Positions 38,430-47,987 are shown, numbered from the stretch's first letter. The stretch is DNA of 50,972 bases from Paracoccaceae bacterium (GCA_018223125.1 JAAEZA010000029.1:1-50972); one strand, 5' to 3'. Numbers and translations are program-made. Notes: generated from the sequence alone by a model not told the origin.

Positions 38430-40250
38430 TTATTGCAGATCCTCAAGAACCCGATGACCGGGTGAAACCTCCCGATAGCGGGAGGGTGGGGGGATGTAAC
38501 CCACCGGAAAAATAGGGCTCGGAATCGGTTTGAAATTCAGTTCCTTGTCAATCTGGCGGTCGTTCGGATCGGGGCGCGGCACTGCGGACAGCAGGGTGCG
38601 TGTATAATCGTGCTGCGGATTTTCAAAGATCGCGGCGCGCGGGCCTATTTCAACGATGCGCCCCAGATACATAACCGCAACCTGATGGGACACTCTTTCC
38701 ACTACGGCCATATCGTGGCTGATAAACAGATAGGACAGCTCCAGTTCGGACTGAAGCTCCATCATCAGGTTCAGAACCTGCGCCTGTACCGAAACATCAA
38801 GCGCGGAGACCGCCTCGTCTGCTACGATCAGCTTCGGGTTTAGCGCAAGGGCGCGGGCAATGGCGACGCGCTGGCGCTGACCGCCGGAAAACTCGTGCGG
38901 GTAGCGGTCAAGGAAGGTTTCATTCAACCCGCAGCGGTCAAACAACTGGCGTGCGCGCTCGCGCCTTTCGCCTTTTTTTCCGATGCCGTAATTGATCATC
39001 GGTTCGATGACCTGATCCACCACCTTGCGGGTCGGGTTGAGAGAGGCAAAAGGATCCTGAAAAATCATCTGCATGTTGCGCCGTGCCTCATGCAGGTCGG
39101 CCCCGTTCATGTTCAGAATGTTCACCCCGTTGATAATGACTTCCCCGCCCAGAGGTTCCTCCAGCCGCAGAACGGACCGACCGGCAGAGGATTTACCGCA
39201 GCCGCTTTCCCCGACCAGAGACAGGGTTTCGCCCCGTTTCAGGGTGAAGGAAACATCTTCAACCGCGTGTACGTTGGCCACGGTCCGGCGTAACAATCCG
39301 CCCTTTACGGGATAGCGGGTGATCAGGTTTTTAACCTCAAGCAGGGTTTCTGTGCCGGCGATGATCGGTTCGGGCGGCGCGGCGCGGGTTTCGCCCATAA
39401 TCGCCATGGGTTCGGGATTGGCTTTGCCCGTCATTTCACCGAGCTTCGGCACAGCAGCCAGCAGCGCGCGGGTGTATTCTTCTTTCGGGTTGTTAAAGAT
39501 TTCGGCGACAGGGCCTTCTTCGACCAGATTGCCACGGAACATCACCACAACGCGGTCCGCCATCTGGGCGACGACCGCCATGTCATGGGTGATGAACAGG
39601 ACAGCCGTGCCGGTTTCTTCCTTCAGCCGGTTAATGAGCGAAAGAATTTCGGCCTGAATTGTCACATCAAGCGCAGTGGTCGGCTCGTCCGCGATTAGAA
39701 GGCGCGGTTCACAGGCCAGTGCCATTGCAATCATAACCCGCTGGCGCATCCCGCCGGATAATTCGTGGGGGTATTGCGTCAATCGCCGTTCCGGTTCGGG
39801 GATCCGCACCCGTTTCAACAGTTCCAGAGCGCGCGCCTCTGCCGCATCACGGGACATTTTCTTGTGCACCCGCAGCCCTTCTGTCAGTTGCCGTCCCACC
39901 GTAAAGACCGGATTGAGAGAGGTCATCGGCTCCTGAAAGATCATCCCGATCTGGTTGCCCCGTATCGTGCGCATCAAATCGGCATCCGCTTCGGTCAGAT
40001 CCTTAACAGTGCCGTCGGCAGCCGTGAAATTCAGTTTGCCCGAGGCGATCTTGCCGCCACCGTATTCAATAAGGCGCATCAGCGACAGGGAAGAAACGGA
40101 CTTGCCGGAGCCGCTTTCCCCGACCACACAAACGGTTTCCCCCGGATTGATGTGAAAGCTTACATCCTCAACCCCGACAACAACGCCGGAGTTTGTATCA
40201 AACTCCACCCGCAGATTTTCAAAAGAAACGAGTGGTTGACCGTCGGGCAT
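38430..40250 (-). CDS. Dipeptide/oligopeptide ABC transporter, fused double ATP-binding subunit
   Basis: A 606-residue protein with two complete ABC ATPase domains, like a DppD-DppF fusion (GsiA type). Domain 1 has [16 protein letters not shown] and [12 protein letters not shown]; domain 2 has [16 protein letters not shown] and [12 protein letters not shown]. Both end in the oligopeptide-type C-terminal extension (for example [14 protein letters not shown]). ATG 40250 follows AGGAG. No permease or substrate-binding protein gene is next to it, so it must work with components encoded elsewhere. Substrate unknown, but peptide-like. Confidence 0.92.
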   Translation of the reverse strand: MPDGQPLVSFENLRVEFDTNSGVVVGVEDVSFHINPGETVCVVGESGSGKSVSSLSLMRLIEYGGGKIASGKLNFTAADGTVKDLTEADADLMRTIRGNQIGMIFQEPMTSLNPVFTVGRQLTEGLRVHKKMSRDAAEARALELLKRVRIPEPERRLTQYPHELSGGMRQRVMIAMALACEPRLLIADEPTTALDVTIQAEILSLINRLKEETGTAVLFITHDMAVVAQMADRVVVMFRGNLVEEGPVAEIFNNPKEEYTRALLAAVPKLGEMTGKANPEPMAIMGETRAAPPEPIIAGTETLLEVKNLITRYPVKGGLLRRTVANVHAVEDVSFTLKRGETLSLVGESGCGKSSAGRSVLRLEEPLGGEVIINGVNILNMNGADLHEARRNMQMIFQDPFASLNPTRKVVDQVIEPMINYGIGKKGERRERARQLFDRCGLNETFLDRYPHEFSGGQRQRVAIARALALNPKLIVADEAVSALDVSVQAQVLNLMMELQSELELSYLFISHDMAVVERVSHQVAVMYLGRIVEIGPRAAIFENPQHDYTRTLLSAVPRPDPNDRQIDKELNFKPIPSPIFPVGYIPPPSRYREVSPGHRVLEDLQ

Positions 40251-40370
40251 GAAAGACTCCTGAATTTTCTTGAAGGAAACCTTGCGGCGGGCAGGGGCGT
40301 CCTGTCAATAAATTCGGTGGTTCAAATGCACCGGTCGGGGCTTTTGCCTCCCGGAGTGGGTAAAAACCGG

Positions 40371-41147
40371 TCAGAAAAGCAAGGGGACCTTGCGCCCGGT
40401 CGAGCGGCTGGCCCGGATCTGTTGTGCAAGCCTGCGTACCCGCTCGATCCGTTCGGGATCTGCCGGATGGCGGTTGGTCCGTTCGGACGATTTGGGTAGC
40501 CGGTTCAAAAGTGTGATGGCATCGTCCGGGGTATACCCCGCCTCCATCATCAAAATGGTTCCGTTACGATCCGCTTCAAACTCGAACTGTTTGGTGTAGG
40601 ACGCCAGCGCCTGTTGCGCACCACTGCGGGCGGCCAGATTGACATCGCGGCCTTCGGCTTTGGCGTTTTTGGCACTGTTCATGGCACCGCGCAACACTTC
40701 TTCCCGTCCGCGGTCAATGTGGCGGGCGATCTGGTGAGACATTTCGTGTGCCATGACCAAGGCAAACTCGTCGTCGGTTTTCAAAAACTTTACCATGGCA
40801 TGGTTGAAGATGATAACCGGCCGCCCCGAGCCGTCCCGAGTAAACTTGGCGTCAGGCGGATTGCCACGATCCAGCGCAACCACAAACTGGAAGGCACATC
40901 TGGAAGCTTCCTGATCGGGATGGGCGTTCTGGCAGGCCCGCTTTGCCACGGGGAGCAAACGTTTGTGTACGCGGGCAAAGCGGATGAGCCCTTCGCTCAG
41001 CAGTACGTTTCTTTGCACGGGCACGCCGGAGGCGGCTTGGGTCGTAGACCGGGGCGGTGCAGGGCGCTCTCCATCGGTGCAGGCCGCAAGAAACACCAGT
41101 CCGCTCAGGCTGAGGCCTGCTAACAAGGTATGAATCAAACGGGACAT
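40371..41147 (-). CDS. M48-family metallopeptidase, lipoprotein
   Basis: A 258-residue zinc protease. It has a lipoprotein signal peptide with lipobox LAAC (Cys about residue 23), the zinc motif HEMSH (H134, E135, H138) and the third ligand in EFEADRNG (E191). This resembles LoiP/BepA-like periplasmic M48 proteases that monitor the outer membrane. A longer tail with tetratricopeptide repeats, as in BepA, is absent. It stands alone, divergent from the SDR gene, and no strong ribosome site precedes the ATG at 41147. Confidence 0.9.
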   Translation of the reverse strand: MSRLIHTLLAGLSLSGLVFLAACTDGERPAPPRSTTQAASGVPVQRNVLLSEGLIRFARVHKRLLPVAKRACQNAHPDQEASRCAFQFVVALDRGNPPDAKFTRDGSGRPVIIFNHAMVKFLKTDDEFALVMAHEMSHQIARHIDRGREEVLRGAMNSAKNAKAEGRDVNLAARSGAQQALASYTKQFEFEADRNGTILMMEAGYTPDDAITLLNRLPKSSERTNRHPADPERIERVRRLAQQIRASRSTGRKVPLLF

Positions 41148-41357
41148 CGGGCTTTCACTTTACCGGAATTTCGGGGGACTGGCGGTGTTATTTGGCACAT
41201 TGCGGTGCACTGCAAGCGCGCGTTGGTTTGCCTGTCAATAAGAGCGACGGACCGCCGATCAGAGAAAGCGGAATTGCTGGCGATCACGTAGCCTGTGATT
41301 GTGTTACCGTGCCAGTCTTCGTAGTTTGTGCCCAACGCGAAATGAGGAGATTCGAAG

Positions 41358-42134
41358 ATGGATTTGGGAATTAAAGGAAAACGCGCGATTGTATGCGCTG
41401 CCTCCAAGGGTTTGGGTTTCGGCTGCGCCGAGGCGCTGGCTGAGGCCGGAGTTGATCTGGTGATCAACGCCCGATCCGAAGGGCCGTTGCAGGAAGCAGC
41501 GGAAAAGCTGCGGGCGCACGGAGTAAAAGTGACAGCGGTCGCCGCGGACATCAGCACCGAAGAGGGCCGCGCGGCGGTTCTGAAGGCGGCGGGCGAGGTG
41601 GATATTCTGGTCAACAACGCCGGTGGTCCGCCCCCCGGTATGTGGAGCGATTGGGATCGCGAGGATTTTATCAAGGCACTGGATTCCAACATGTTGGCGC
41701 CTATTGCGATGATGAAAGCCTGTTTGCCTGCCATGATGGACAAGGGCTGGGGCCGTGTGGTGAATATTACATCCCAATCCGTTAAGGCGCCGATTGCTGT
41801 TCTGGGGTTGTCCAATTCTGCCCGCGCGGGGCTGACAGGCTATGTTGCGGGAACCTCCCGTCAGGTGGCTCCGAAAGGTGTGACCATCAACAACCTGCAA
41901 CCCGGTATCCACGCGACAGATCGTGCGGTGTCGCTCGACAACGGGGTGGCGAGCCAGCAGGGGATCAGCGCCGAAGAAGCCAAGGCCCAACGCTGCGAAA
42001 CCATTCCCGCCCGCCGGTATGGAACGGCAGCGGAATTCGGCGCTACCTGTGCGTTTCTCTGTTCCCAGCACGCCGGATTTATCGTCGGCCAGAACATCCT
42101 GCTGGACGGGGGCGCGGTAAATTCCACCATGTAA
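41358..42134 (+). CDS. Short-chain dehydrogenase/reductase family protein, atypical active site
   Basis: A 258-residue Rossmann-fold protein of the SDR family. The cofactor loop reads CAASKGLGFG instead of TGxxxGxG, and VDILVNNAGGPPPG is normal. The catalytic Ser is present (S139 in NITSQS), but where YxxxK is expected (about 152-156) the sequence is SNSAR. Thus both the Tyr and the Lys of the classical site are replaced. A subgroup annotated as 3-oxoacyl-ACP reductase-like has the same kind of change, so this is likely real. The reaction is unknown. GAGGAG lies upstream of ATG 41358. Confidence 0.88.
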   Translation: MDLGIKGKRAIVCAASKGLGFGCAEALAEAGVDLVINARSEGPLQEAAEKLRAHGVKVTAVAADISTEEGRAAVLKAAGEVDILVNNAGGPPPGMWSDWDREDFIKALDSNMLAPIAMMKACLPAMMDKGWGRVVNITSQSVKAPIAVLGLSNSARAGLTGYVAGTSRQVAPKGVTINNLQPGIHATDRAVSLDNGVASQQGISAEEAKAQRCETIPARRYGTAAEFGATCAFLCSQHAGFIVGQNILLDGGAVNSTM

Positions 42135-42245
42135 GCCGGAAGCTGCTGTCATGTTCTGGCAGCGGCGCCGGTTAATATGAAGATCCGGCTGCGTGCTGCG
42201 CGGCCGGATTTTGAGTATTTGGGGAACATTGAAGCGGGAACGGGA

Positions 42246-43373
42246 ATGGCAGAAGCGCGGTTCAGTTTGAAGGATGCTTTATTCAACAAGGAAAAAGTAG
42301 CCTATCTCGGAGATTTATTTGCGCGGGCTGATGGAGAATTTGACAAGGCCGGATTCGAGCGGGATGTCATGGCTGTTCTGCCGGAGCTGGAGTTGAAGGA
42401 ACGAATTGATCACATTGCCGGGGTTCTTACGTTCTATCTTCCGGCAGAGTTTGAAGCGGCGGCGGCATTGATCGAGCGTGCACTGCCGCCCGAGCTTGAT
42501 CCGATGAAGACCGACGATGACTTTGGCGATTTCATTTTTGCCCCCCTCGGGGCTTTCGTCGCGAAGCAGGGAATAGACTGGCCGGAACGGGCTTTGGTTA
42601 CGCTGGCTGCATTAACCAAGCGGTTTTCGATGGAATACGCGATACGGGATTTCCTGAACGCCCATGAAGCGCTTGTCATGCAGGTCATGCAGGATTGGGT
42701 GCAGGACAGCAACTACCATTTGCGCCGGTTGGTGAGCGAGGGGACGCGGCCGCGTTTGCCATGGGGCCGCAAGATTGCGTTGAATTATTCCGCGCCGATT
42801 GTGTTTTTGGATCAGCTTTATAGCGATCCGACGAGATACGTCACGCGTTCGGTGGCTAACCATCTGAATGATATCGCTAAAATTGACGCCGGGCTGGTGG
42901 TTTCACGCCTTGCTCGCTGGCGCGCTGAAGGTAAGCAATCGGAAAAAGAGATGGACTGGATGACACGCCACGCCCTGCGCGGGCTGGTCAAGCAGGGGCA
43001 TCGGGGCGCTTTGGACCTGTTGGGGTACCAGATTGCACCGCCAATTGAGCCACCGGTGGTGCGGGTCAGATCGCCGGAAGTTGCTATAGGGGATGCGCTG
43101 GAGTTTGAGGTGCAATTGAAGGCAGAAGCGGACGCGGTGCTGTTGGTCGATTACGTCTTGGAGTTCCTGAAGGCTGATGGCAGCCATCGGGCCAAAGTTT
43201 TCAAGCTGAAGCAGGTGTCTTTGAAAGCAGGTCAATCCGTCACTGTCAGCAAGAAGCACAGGTTGCGCGGTGATGCGACCACTTACAGGCTTTATCCCGG
43301 TCTCCAGCGACTGAAATTGCAGGTAAACGGGACGATCTGCGGGACCGGCGACTTCAACTTGACGCAGGCTTGA
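42246..43373 (+). CDS. DNA alkylation repair protein, AlkC-like
   Basis: A 375-residue protein that starts MAEARFSLKDALFNKEKVAYLGDLF, resembling the AlkC/AlkD superfamily of HEAT-repeat DNA glycosylases that remove 3-methyl purines. The middle (about residues 60-260) is a series of helical repeats with conserved tryptophans (DNYHLRRL-like segment SNYHLRRLVSEGTRPRLPW). The last 110 residues are beta-rich and end the protein, consistent with the Ig-like domain known on some AlkC proteins. I chose ATG 42246 for its family-like start; an in-frame ATG at 42177 would add 23 residues. Confidence 0.8.
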   Translation: MAEARFSLKDALFNKEKVAYLGDLFARADGEFDKAGFERDVMAVLPELELKERIDHIAGVLTFYLPAEFEAAAALIERALPPELDPMKTDDDFGDFIFAPLGAFVAKQGIDWPERALVTLAALTKRFSMEYAIRDFLNAHEALVMQVMQDWVQDSNYHLRRLVSEGTRPRLPWGRKIALNYSAPIVFLDQLYSDPTRYVTRSVANHLNDIAKIDAGLVVSRLARWRAEGKQSEKEMDWMTRHALRGLVKQGHRGALDLLGYQIAPPIEPPVVRVRSPEVAIGDALEFEVQLKAEADAVLLVDYVLEFLKADGSHRAKVFKLKQVSLKAGQSVTVSKKHRLRGDATTYRLYPGLQRLKLQVNGTICGTGDFNLTQA

Positions 43374-43449
43374 ACCAAAGTGGTCTTGCTGTGGCGGCCT
43401 TGCGCTGTTATCTGACAAAATTCAGTGGTTAATCACAGCGGAGTGCCCT

Positions 43450-44547
43450 TTGGCCGTCCAGGATCCCCCCCGAATTCCCCCCCGTCTGGAGTTGCAGAAT
43501 ATCACCCGCCGTTTCGGTGGTCAGCAGGCTGTTGCGGATGTGTCCCTGACGCTGGACGCAGGAGAGGTGATTTGCCTGCTTGGTCCTTCGGGATGCGGTA
43601 AATCTACAACCTTGCGTATTGCAGCCGGGGTGGACCGGCAGAGCAGTGGCACGGTGTTGATTGACGGAGAGGTGGTATCGGACGACCGCCATCATCAGGA
43701 GCCGGAGAACCGGACTATCGGACTGATGTTTCAGGATTTCGCGCTGTTTCCCCATCTGGATGTGGCAGGGAATGTCGGCTTTGGTTTGCGCGGGGGGAAG
43801 GCTGAAAAAGAACGCCGCATCAACGACTTGCTGGATCGTGTTGATCTGGTGGGATATAACCGGAAGTACCCGCACGAATTGTCAGGCGGTGAACAGCAGC
43901 GCGTGGCGCTGGCCCGTGCGCTTGCCCCCAAACCCCGTGTCTTGCTGATGGACGAGCCGTTTTCCGGTCTGGACGACCGACTGCGCGATGAGGTGCGCGA
44001 TGCGACACTGGAACTGTTGAAAGACGAAGGTTCTGCGGTTCTGCTTGTGACCCATGAACCGGTTGAGGCGATGCGAATGGCTGACAAGATTGCGCTGATG
44101 CGGGACGGGCAGGTGGTGCAGATGGGGGCACCGTATAACATCTATAATGCGCCGGTGGACAAGGCCGCGGCAGCGTTCTTTTCCGACATCAACGTTGTGT
44201 CAGGGGTCGTGAAAAACGCGCTGACCAATACGCCCTTCGGCCAGTTTCTGGTGCCCGGCAGCCACGACGGGGACGAAGTGGAAATCATCATCCGCCCGCA
44301 ACATCTGCGGCTTGATTTCGATCGGGACGGGCGGGGGCCGAACCCGACCACGCAAGAGGGCACTCCGGCACGGGGCATTGTCAGCCGTGCCCGGTATCTC
44401 GGGCATTACTCGCTGGTGGAATTCACGATGGATTACGACGGATCTCAACTACAGGTTACGGTTCCCGGCGTGTTTCTGCCGGAACGGGGCCGGCCCTTGT
44501 GGTTGTCAATGCGGCGCGACCGGTGTTTCGTATTTCCGAAAGCCTGA
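43450..44547 (+). CDS. ABC transporter ATP-binding protein, Fe3+/polyamine-type
   Basis: A 365-residue ABC ATPase of the FbpC/PotA type. Walker A is GPSGCGKS, the signature is ELSGGEQQR, Walker B is LLMDEPFSGLD and the switch His is in VTHEP. The C-terminal part (after about residue 240) resembles the TOBE regulatory domain. Translation probably starts at TTG 43450 after CGGAG. There are no permease or binding-protein genes next to it, so the substrate (iron, spermidine or other) is not determined by context. Confidence 0.88.
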   Translation: MAVQDPPRIPPRLELQNITRRFGGQQAVADVSLTLDAGEVICLLGPSGCGKSTTLRIAAGVDRQSSGTVLIDGEVVSDDRHHQEPENRTIGLMFQDFALFPHLDVAGNVGFGLRGGKAEKERRINDLLDRVDLVGYNRKYPHELSGGEQQRVALARALAPKPRVLLMDEPFSGLDDRLRDEVRDATLELLKDEGSAVLLVTHEPVEAMRMADKIALMRDGQVVQMGAPYNIYNAPVDKAAAAFFSDINVVSGVVKNALTNTPFGQFLVPGSHDGDEVEIIIRPQHLRLDFDRDGRGPNPTTQEGTPARGIVSRARYLGHYSLVEFTMDYDGSQLQVTVPGVFLPERGRPLWLSMRRDRCFVFPKA

Positions 44548-44707
44548 TGAAACGACCCTGTCGGTGTCAAGGAGACGTGAAAGCGGCGTGAGAAAACACA
44601 GGCTTTGGTGGCAAAAGCGTGAAAGCGTTTGAAACTGTGATGATTGTCACTGTTTGCGCCGTTTGAACCGTTTCACCTCGGGGCATTCCTTGCCTTCGGA
44701 GGCGAAC

Positions 44708-45067
44708 GTGCCCGCATTTTTCAACCTGATTCAAACCATTGCCGAAATCCCAACACTTTCGCTTGTGTGCAACAGCATCGGTGTGATCGGTTTCATGATT
44801 TACATGACGAACTACACTCTGGTGACGTTTCAGAGAATAGACAGCGGCGGGGTTTTATTCTTTTGTCTCAATACACTGGCCGCAAGTTGTGTCCTGCTCT
44901 CTTTAAGCCAGAATTTCAATCTTGCCTCGGCCATGATCCAGATCGTCTGGATATTCCTCGGGAGTATTGCAATCCGGAAACGGATCGTAAGGCGGCGCCG
45001 GATGCCGGATCATCCGTTCCAAAAACCCGTGTTCCCAGCAAGCGCACCCAAAAGTGGCGCGATCTGA
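44708..45067 (+). CDS. Small membrane protein of CBU_0592 type
   Basis: A 119-residue protein with about three transmembrane helices: SLVCNSIGVIGFMIYMTNYT, a second in LFFCLNTLAASCVLLSLSQ, and a third in SAMIQIVWIFLGSIAIRK, followed by a basic tail. It resembles the CBU_0592-like membrane proteins (IGVIGFxxYMTNYTLVT). GTG 44708 follows CGGAGGC; an in-frame TTG at 44654 lacks a ribosome site. Function unknown; it lies between an ABC ATPase and tatA. Confidence 0.7.
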   Translation: MPAFFNLIQTIAEIPTLSLVCNSIGVIGFMIYMTNYTLVTFQRIDSGGVLFFCLNTLAASCVLLSLSQNFNLASAMIQIVWIFLGSIAIRKRIVRRRRMPDHPFQKPVFPASAPKSGAI

Positions 45068-45194
45068 TAGAAGATTTGGGGAAAATCCCCGTGATCGGGG
45101 CTGTTTGGGGGTTTGAATCAGCCACTGAAACCCCATAAATGTGTGTGGTACTGCACTGACGCGAAAGGGATCGCGTCGCACTTGGAGACATAAA

Positions 45195-45428
45195 ATGCTA
45201 CCTACACCAATGTTCATTCAAAACATCGGCCTTCCCGGCCTTCTGCTGATTGCCGTTGTCGTGCTGGTCCTGTTCGGGCGTGGCAAGATTTCCAACCTGA
45301 TGGGCGAAGTGGGCAAAGGCATCACTTCCTTTAAAAAAGGCGTGGCTGAAGGCAAGGAAGAACTGGAATCTGCTGCTTCCGACGATGCCAAAGACGTGAC
45401 ACCGGAAAAAGACAAACCTTCAGTCTAA
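45195..45428 (+). CDS. tatA: Sec-independent protein translocase subunit TatA
   Basis: A 77-residue twin-arginine translocation pore subunit. One N-terminal membrane helix ([21 protein letters not shown]) is followed by the conserved FGRGKI turn and an amphipathic helix ([18 protein letters not shown]), then an acidic tail. ATG 45195 is preceded by CTTGGAG. It begins the tatABC group. Confidence 0.95.
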   Translation: MLPTPMFIQNIGLPGLLLIAVVVLVLFGRGKISNLMGEVGKGITSFKKGVAEGKEELESAASDDAKDVTPEKDKPSV

Positions 45429-45446
45429 CAAGCGCGGAGCGCCTGC

Positions 45447-46148
45447 ATGTTTGATATTGGCATGGCTGAAATGATCGTGATCGGCGTGGTTGCGCTGATC
45501 GTGGTTGGGCCGAAAGACCTGCCGCAAATGTTCCGCAAAGTGGGGCAGTTTGTGGGTAAGGCACGGGGTATGGCCCGTGACTTCCAGCGCGCTATGGAAC
45601 AGGCGGCGGACGGAACGGGGGTGAATGAAATTGCCTCTGATCTTAAAAGTGTCACCTCCATGAAGAACCTCGGTCTGGATGATGCGACCAAGTCCTTTCA
45701 GGACTATCAGAAGAATTTCGAGCCCGAGAAAGTAGACGCGGCAGCTGAAAAGGCCCGCCGTGAGGCGGCTGTCGCAGAGGCGAACAAGGCGGCGACGAAA
45801 TGGCCGCCCGAGTCTGTGCCGGAGGTGGAAAATTCCGAAGTGGTCGACGAGCCGGTTCAGTCGGCAGCTCCGGCCAAGGTGGAAGCGCCTGCCAAGAAGA
45901 CGGCTGCCCCGAAACCTGCGGCCAAGAAAGCGGCGGCGAAAAAGCCTGCTGCCAAGAAGACTGCCGCGAAAAAGCCTGCTGCCGCTAAAAAAACGGCAGC
46001 GAAGAAGCCTGCGGCCAAGAGCGCGACTGCGGAAAAGTCTGCGGCTGCAAAGTCTGGCGCGGCAAAGGCCAATGCAACCAAAACAACCGCTGCAGTGCAG
46101 AAAACTGCATCCAAGACAACAAGTAAGGCAGCCGGGACCAAATCATGA
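45447..46148 (+). CDS. tatB: Sec-independent protein translocase subunit TatB with Ala/Lys/Pro tail
   Basis: A 233-residue TatB. The N-terminal membrane helix and hinge read MAEMIVIGVVALIVVGPKDLP, and an amphipathic helix with FRKVGQFVGKARGMARDF follows. The C-terminal 85 residues are a low-complexity repeat of AAKKPAAKKTAAKK-type units, like histone H1-like tails, longer than in E. coli (171 residues total). It overlaps tatC by 4 bp (ATGA). It recruits Tat substrates together with TatC. Confidence 0.95.
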   Translation: MFDIGMAEMIVIGVVALIVVGPKDLPQMFRKVGQFVGKARGMARDFQRAMEQAADGTGVNEIASDLKSVTSMKNLGLDDATKSFQDYQKNFEPEKVDAAAEKARREAAVAEANKAATKWPPESVPEVENSEVVDEPVQSAAPAKVEAPAKKTAAPKPAAKKAAAKKPAAKKTAAKKPAAAKKTAAKKPAAKSATAEKSAAAKSGAAKANATKTTAAVQKTASKTTSKAAGTKS

Positions 46149-47026
46149 GCACGGATGAAATAGAAGACAGCTCGGCCCCTCTGATCGAGCATCTGGCCGA
46201 GTTGCGCAACCGGCTGATTTATTGCGTTTATGCGCTGCTGGCAGGCGTGCTGATCACCTTTTACTTTGCCGATCCGTTGCTGGATTTTCTGGTGCGGCCT
46301 CTGGCGAAGATCCTGATTGAATACGGTCAGGACCCGACGCTGATCTTTACCTCGCCGCAAGAGAAATTCTTTGCCTTCTTCCGCATTTCCTTCCTTGGCG
46401 GTTTCATGCTGGCCTTTCCGGTGGTGGGCTATCAGCTCTGGCGGTTTGTGGCACCCGGGCTTTACAAGAACGAGAAGGGGGCCTTTCTGCCCTTCATGAT
46501 CGCCTCGCCATTGTTGTTCCTGCTTGGTGCGGCCTTTGCCCATTACATCGTGACACCGCTGGCGATGCGGTTTTTTGTGGGGTTTGCCGATATTATTCCG
46601 GCCCTTGCGGATGCGGTATCGGGCGATGATGCGGATGTGATGGCGCAGGATCCGTCGCAAATCAAAACGGTCATTCTGCCATCTATCAAGGAAAGCCTTG
46701 ATATTACGCTGAAATTCATTTTTGCCTTTGGCATATGCTTTCAGTTGCCGGTGCTGTTGACCCTGATGGGGATGGCCGGTCTGGTCAGTTCGGACGGTCT
46801 GCGTTCGGTGCGTAAATATGCGGTTGTGGGTATCCTTGTCCTCGCCGCAATTGTGACGCCGCCGGATGTGATTACCCAGATGATCCTGTTCGTTGTGGTT
46901 TACATGCTTTACGAGATTTCGATCTGGCTGGTCATCATGGTCGAACGCAAGCAGGAAGAACGCCTGCGCGAGGACGGACTGGCCGAAGATGGCACAATGG
47001 AACGACACCCCGAAGACATGGAATAA
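46145..47026 (+). CDS. tatC: Sec-independent protein translocase subunit TatC
   Basis: A 293-residue receptor subunit for twin-arginine signal peptides, with six membrane helices. The conserved N-terminal HLAELRNRLIY and the FTSPQEKFFAFFRISFLGGF segment with the family glutamate are present; the signature after helix 4 is intact. The ATGA start overlaps tatB. It is followed by 3 bp and then the DUF815 ATPase. Confidence 0.97.
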   Translation: MSTDEIEDSSAPLIEHLAELRNRLIYCVYALLAGVLITFYFADPLLDFLVRPLAKILIEYGQDPTLIFTSPQEKFFAFFRISFLGGFMLAFPVVGYQLWRFVAPGLYKNEKGAFLPFMIASPLLFLLGAAFAHYIVTPLAMRFFVGFADIIPALADAVSGDDADVMAQDPSQIKTVILPSIKESLDITLKFIFAFGICFQLPVLLTLMGMAGLVSSDGLRSVRKYAVVGILVLAAIVTPPDVITQMILFVVVYMLYEISIWLVIMVERKQEERLREDGLAEDGTMERHPEDME

Positions 47027-47029
47027 GTT

Positions 47030-47875
47030 ATGAGTGAGTTAGACGCGCTGACCCGCATTGCCGAAGCACTGGAGCGGATCAGCCCGCGCCCGATGCCGGC
47101 CCCTGATTTTTCGCAGGCGGATGCCTTTGTCTGGCATGTAGGGCCGGACCGGCTGGAGCCGGTTGCCAAGGTGAACAGGGTGGAAATAGGTCTGCTGGTG
47201 GGGATTGACCGGTCCCGCGACATTCTGATGGAAAATACGCTGCAATTCGCCCGTGGCCTTTCGGCGAACAACGTCCTGTTGTGGGGCGCGCGGGGCATGG
47301 GGAAATCTTCACTGGTGAAAGCAGCCCATGCAGAGGCAAACCGTCAGGTGGGCGGTTTGAAGCTGGTGGAAGTCCAGCGCGAGGATCTGCCCTCTATCGG
47401 CCGTTTGCTGAATGTCCTGCGGGCCGCATCGGAACGGTTTCTGCTGTTTTGTGACGACCTGAGCTTTGGTCATGATGACGCCCATTACAAATCGCTCAAG
47501 GCGGTGCTGGATGGCGGAATTGAAGGACGCCCCGAGAATGTGGCCTTTTACGCCACCTCGAACCGGCGCCACCTGATGCCCCGTGACATGATTGAAAACG
47601 AACGTTCCACCGCGATCAATCCGTCCGAGGCGGTTGAGGAAAAAGTCTCGCTGTCGGACCGTTTCGGCCTGTGGCTCGGCTTTCATCCCTGTGATCAGGA
47701 CCAGTATCTTGCCATGATCCGGGGCTACTGCGATGAATATGGCATCGAGATTGCAGACGAAGATCTGCGCGCGGAAGCGATCGAATGGCAGCAGACGCGG
47801 GGCAATCGCTCCGGTCGGGTGGCATGGCAATATGTGGTCGATCTGGCGGCGCGGCGGGGCGTGCAGCTAAACTGA
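47030..47875 (+). CDS. DUF815-family ATP-binding protein
   Basis: A 281-residue AAA-type ATPase. Walker A is WGARGMGKSSL (about residues 83-93), Walker B is LLFCDDLSF, and the sensor segment is YATSNRRHLMPRD. Length is usual for the family. It may be co-transcribed with tatC (3-bp gap), a conserved neighbourhood in related bacteria as far as I recall. Function is not established. Confidence 0.9.
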   Translation: MSELDALTRIAEALERISPRPMPAPDFSQADAFVWHVGPDRLEPVAKVNRVEIGLLVGIDRSRDILMENTLQFARGLSANNVLLWGARGMGKSSLVKAAHAEANRQVGGLKLVEVQREDLPSIGRLLNVLRAASERFLLFCDDLSFGHDDAHYKSLKAVLDGGIEGRPENVAFYATSNRRHLMPRDMIENERSTAINPSEAVEEKVSLSDRFGLWLGFHPCDQDQYLAMIRGYCDEYGIEIADEDLRAEAIEWQQTRGNRSGRVAWQYVVDLAARRGVQLN

Positions 47876-47987
47876 CTGTCCGCCGCAATCCGCGTCCGTA
47901 TTTCAGACTAGCCTCATCAATTGCTTTGGTGCGGGCAACCAGACCACGGTTTATTCTGTTGCCCAAACACTTTTGGGGGAGGGCGTC

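Noticed and set aside
34065-38430. Idea that this stretch is a genomic island or defence island
   Set aside because: prfC is an ordinary core gene in the middle, and there is no integrase, tRNA or direct repeat at the edges; only the gene at 34065 looks compositionally different.
38194-38457. Short plus-strand frame of 87 codons
   Set aside because: No ribosome site, odd Cys/Arg/Asn-rich composition, and overlap with the 3' end of the ABC ATPase gene.
44632-44655. Imperfect dyad AAACTGTGA...TCACTGTTT upstream of the small membrane protein gene
   Set aside because: One mismatch and a wobble in a short arm, and no other support; not listed as a site.
45108-45134. GGGGTTT/AAACCCC inverted repeat between the small membrane protein gene and tatA
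   Set aside because: Seven-base stem with a 13-nt loop and no T-run; too weak to call a terminator.
45880-46060. Repetitive DNA considered as a possible repeat array
   Set aside because: It is the coding sequence for the Ala/Lys/Pro tail of TatB, with irregular units and no spacers, so not a CRISPR or satellite.
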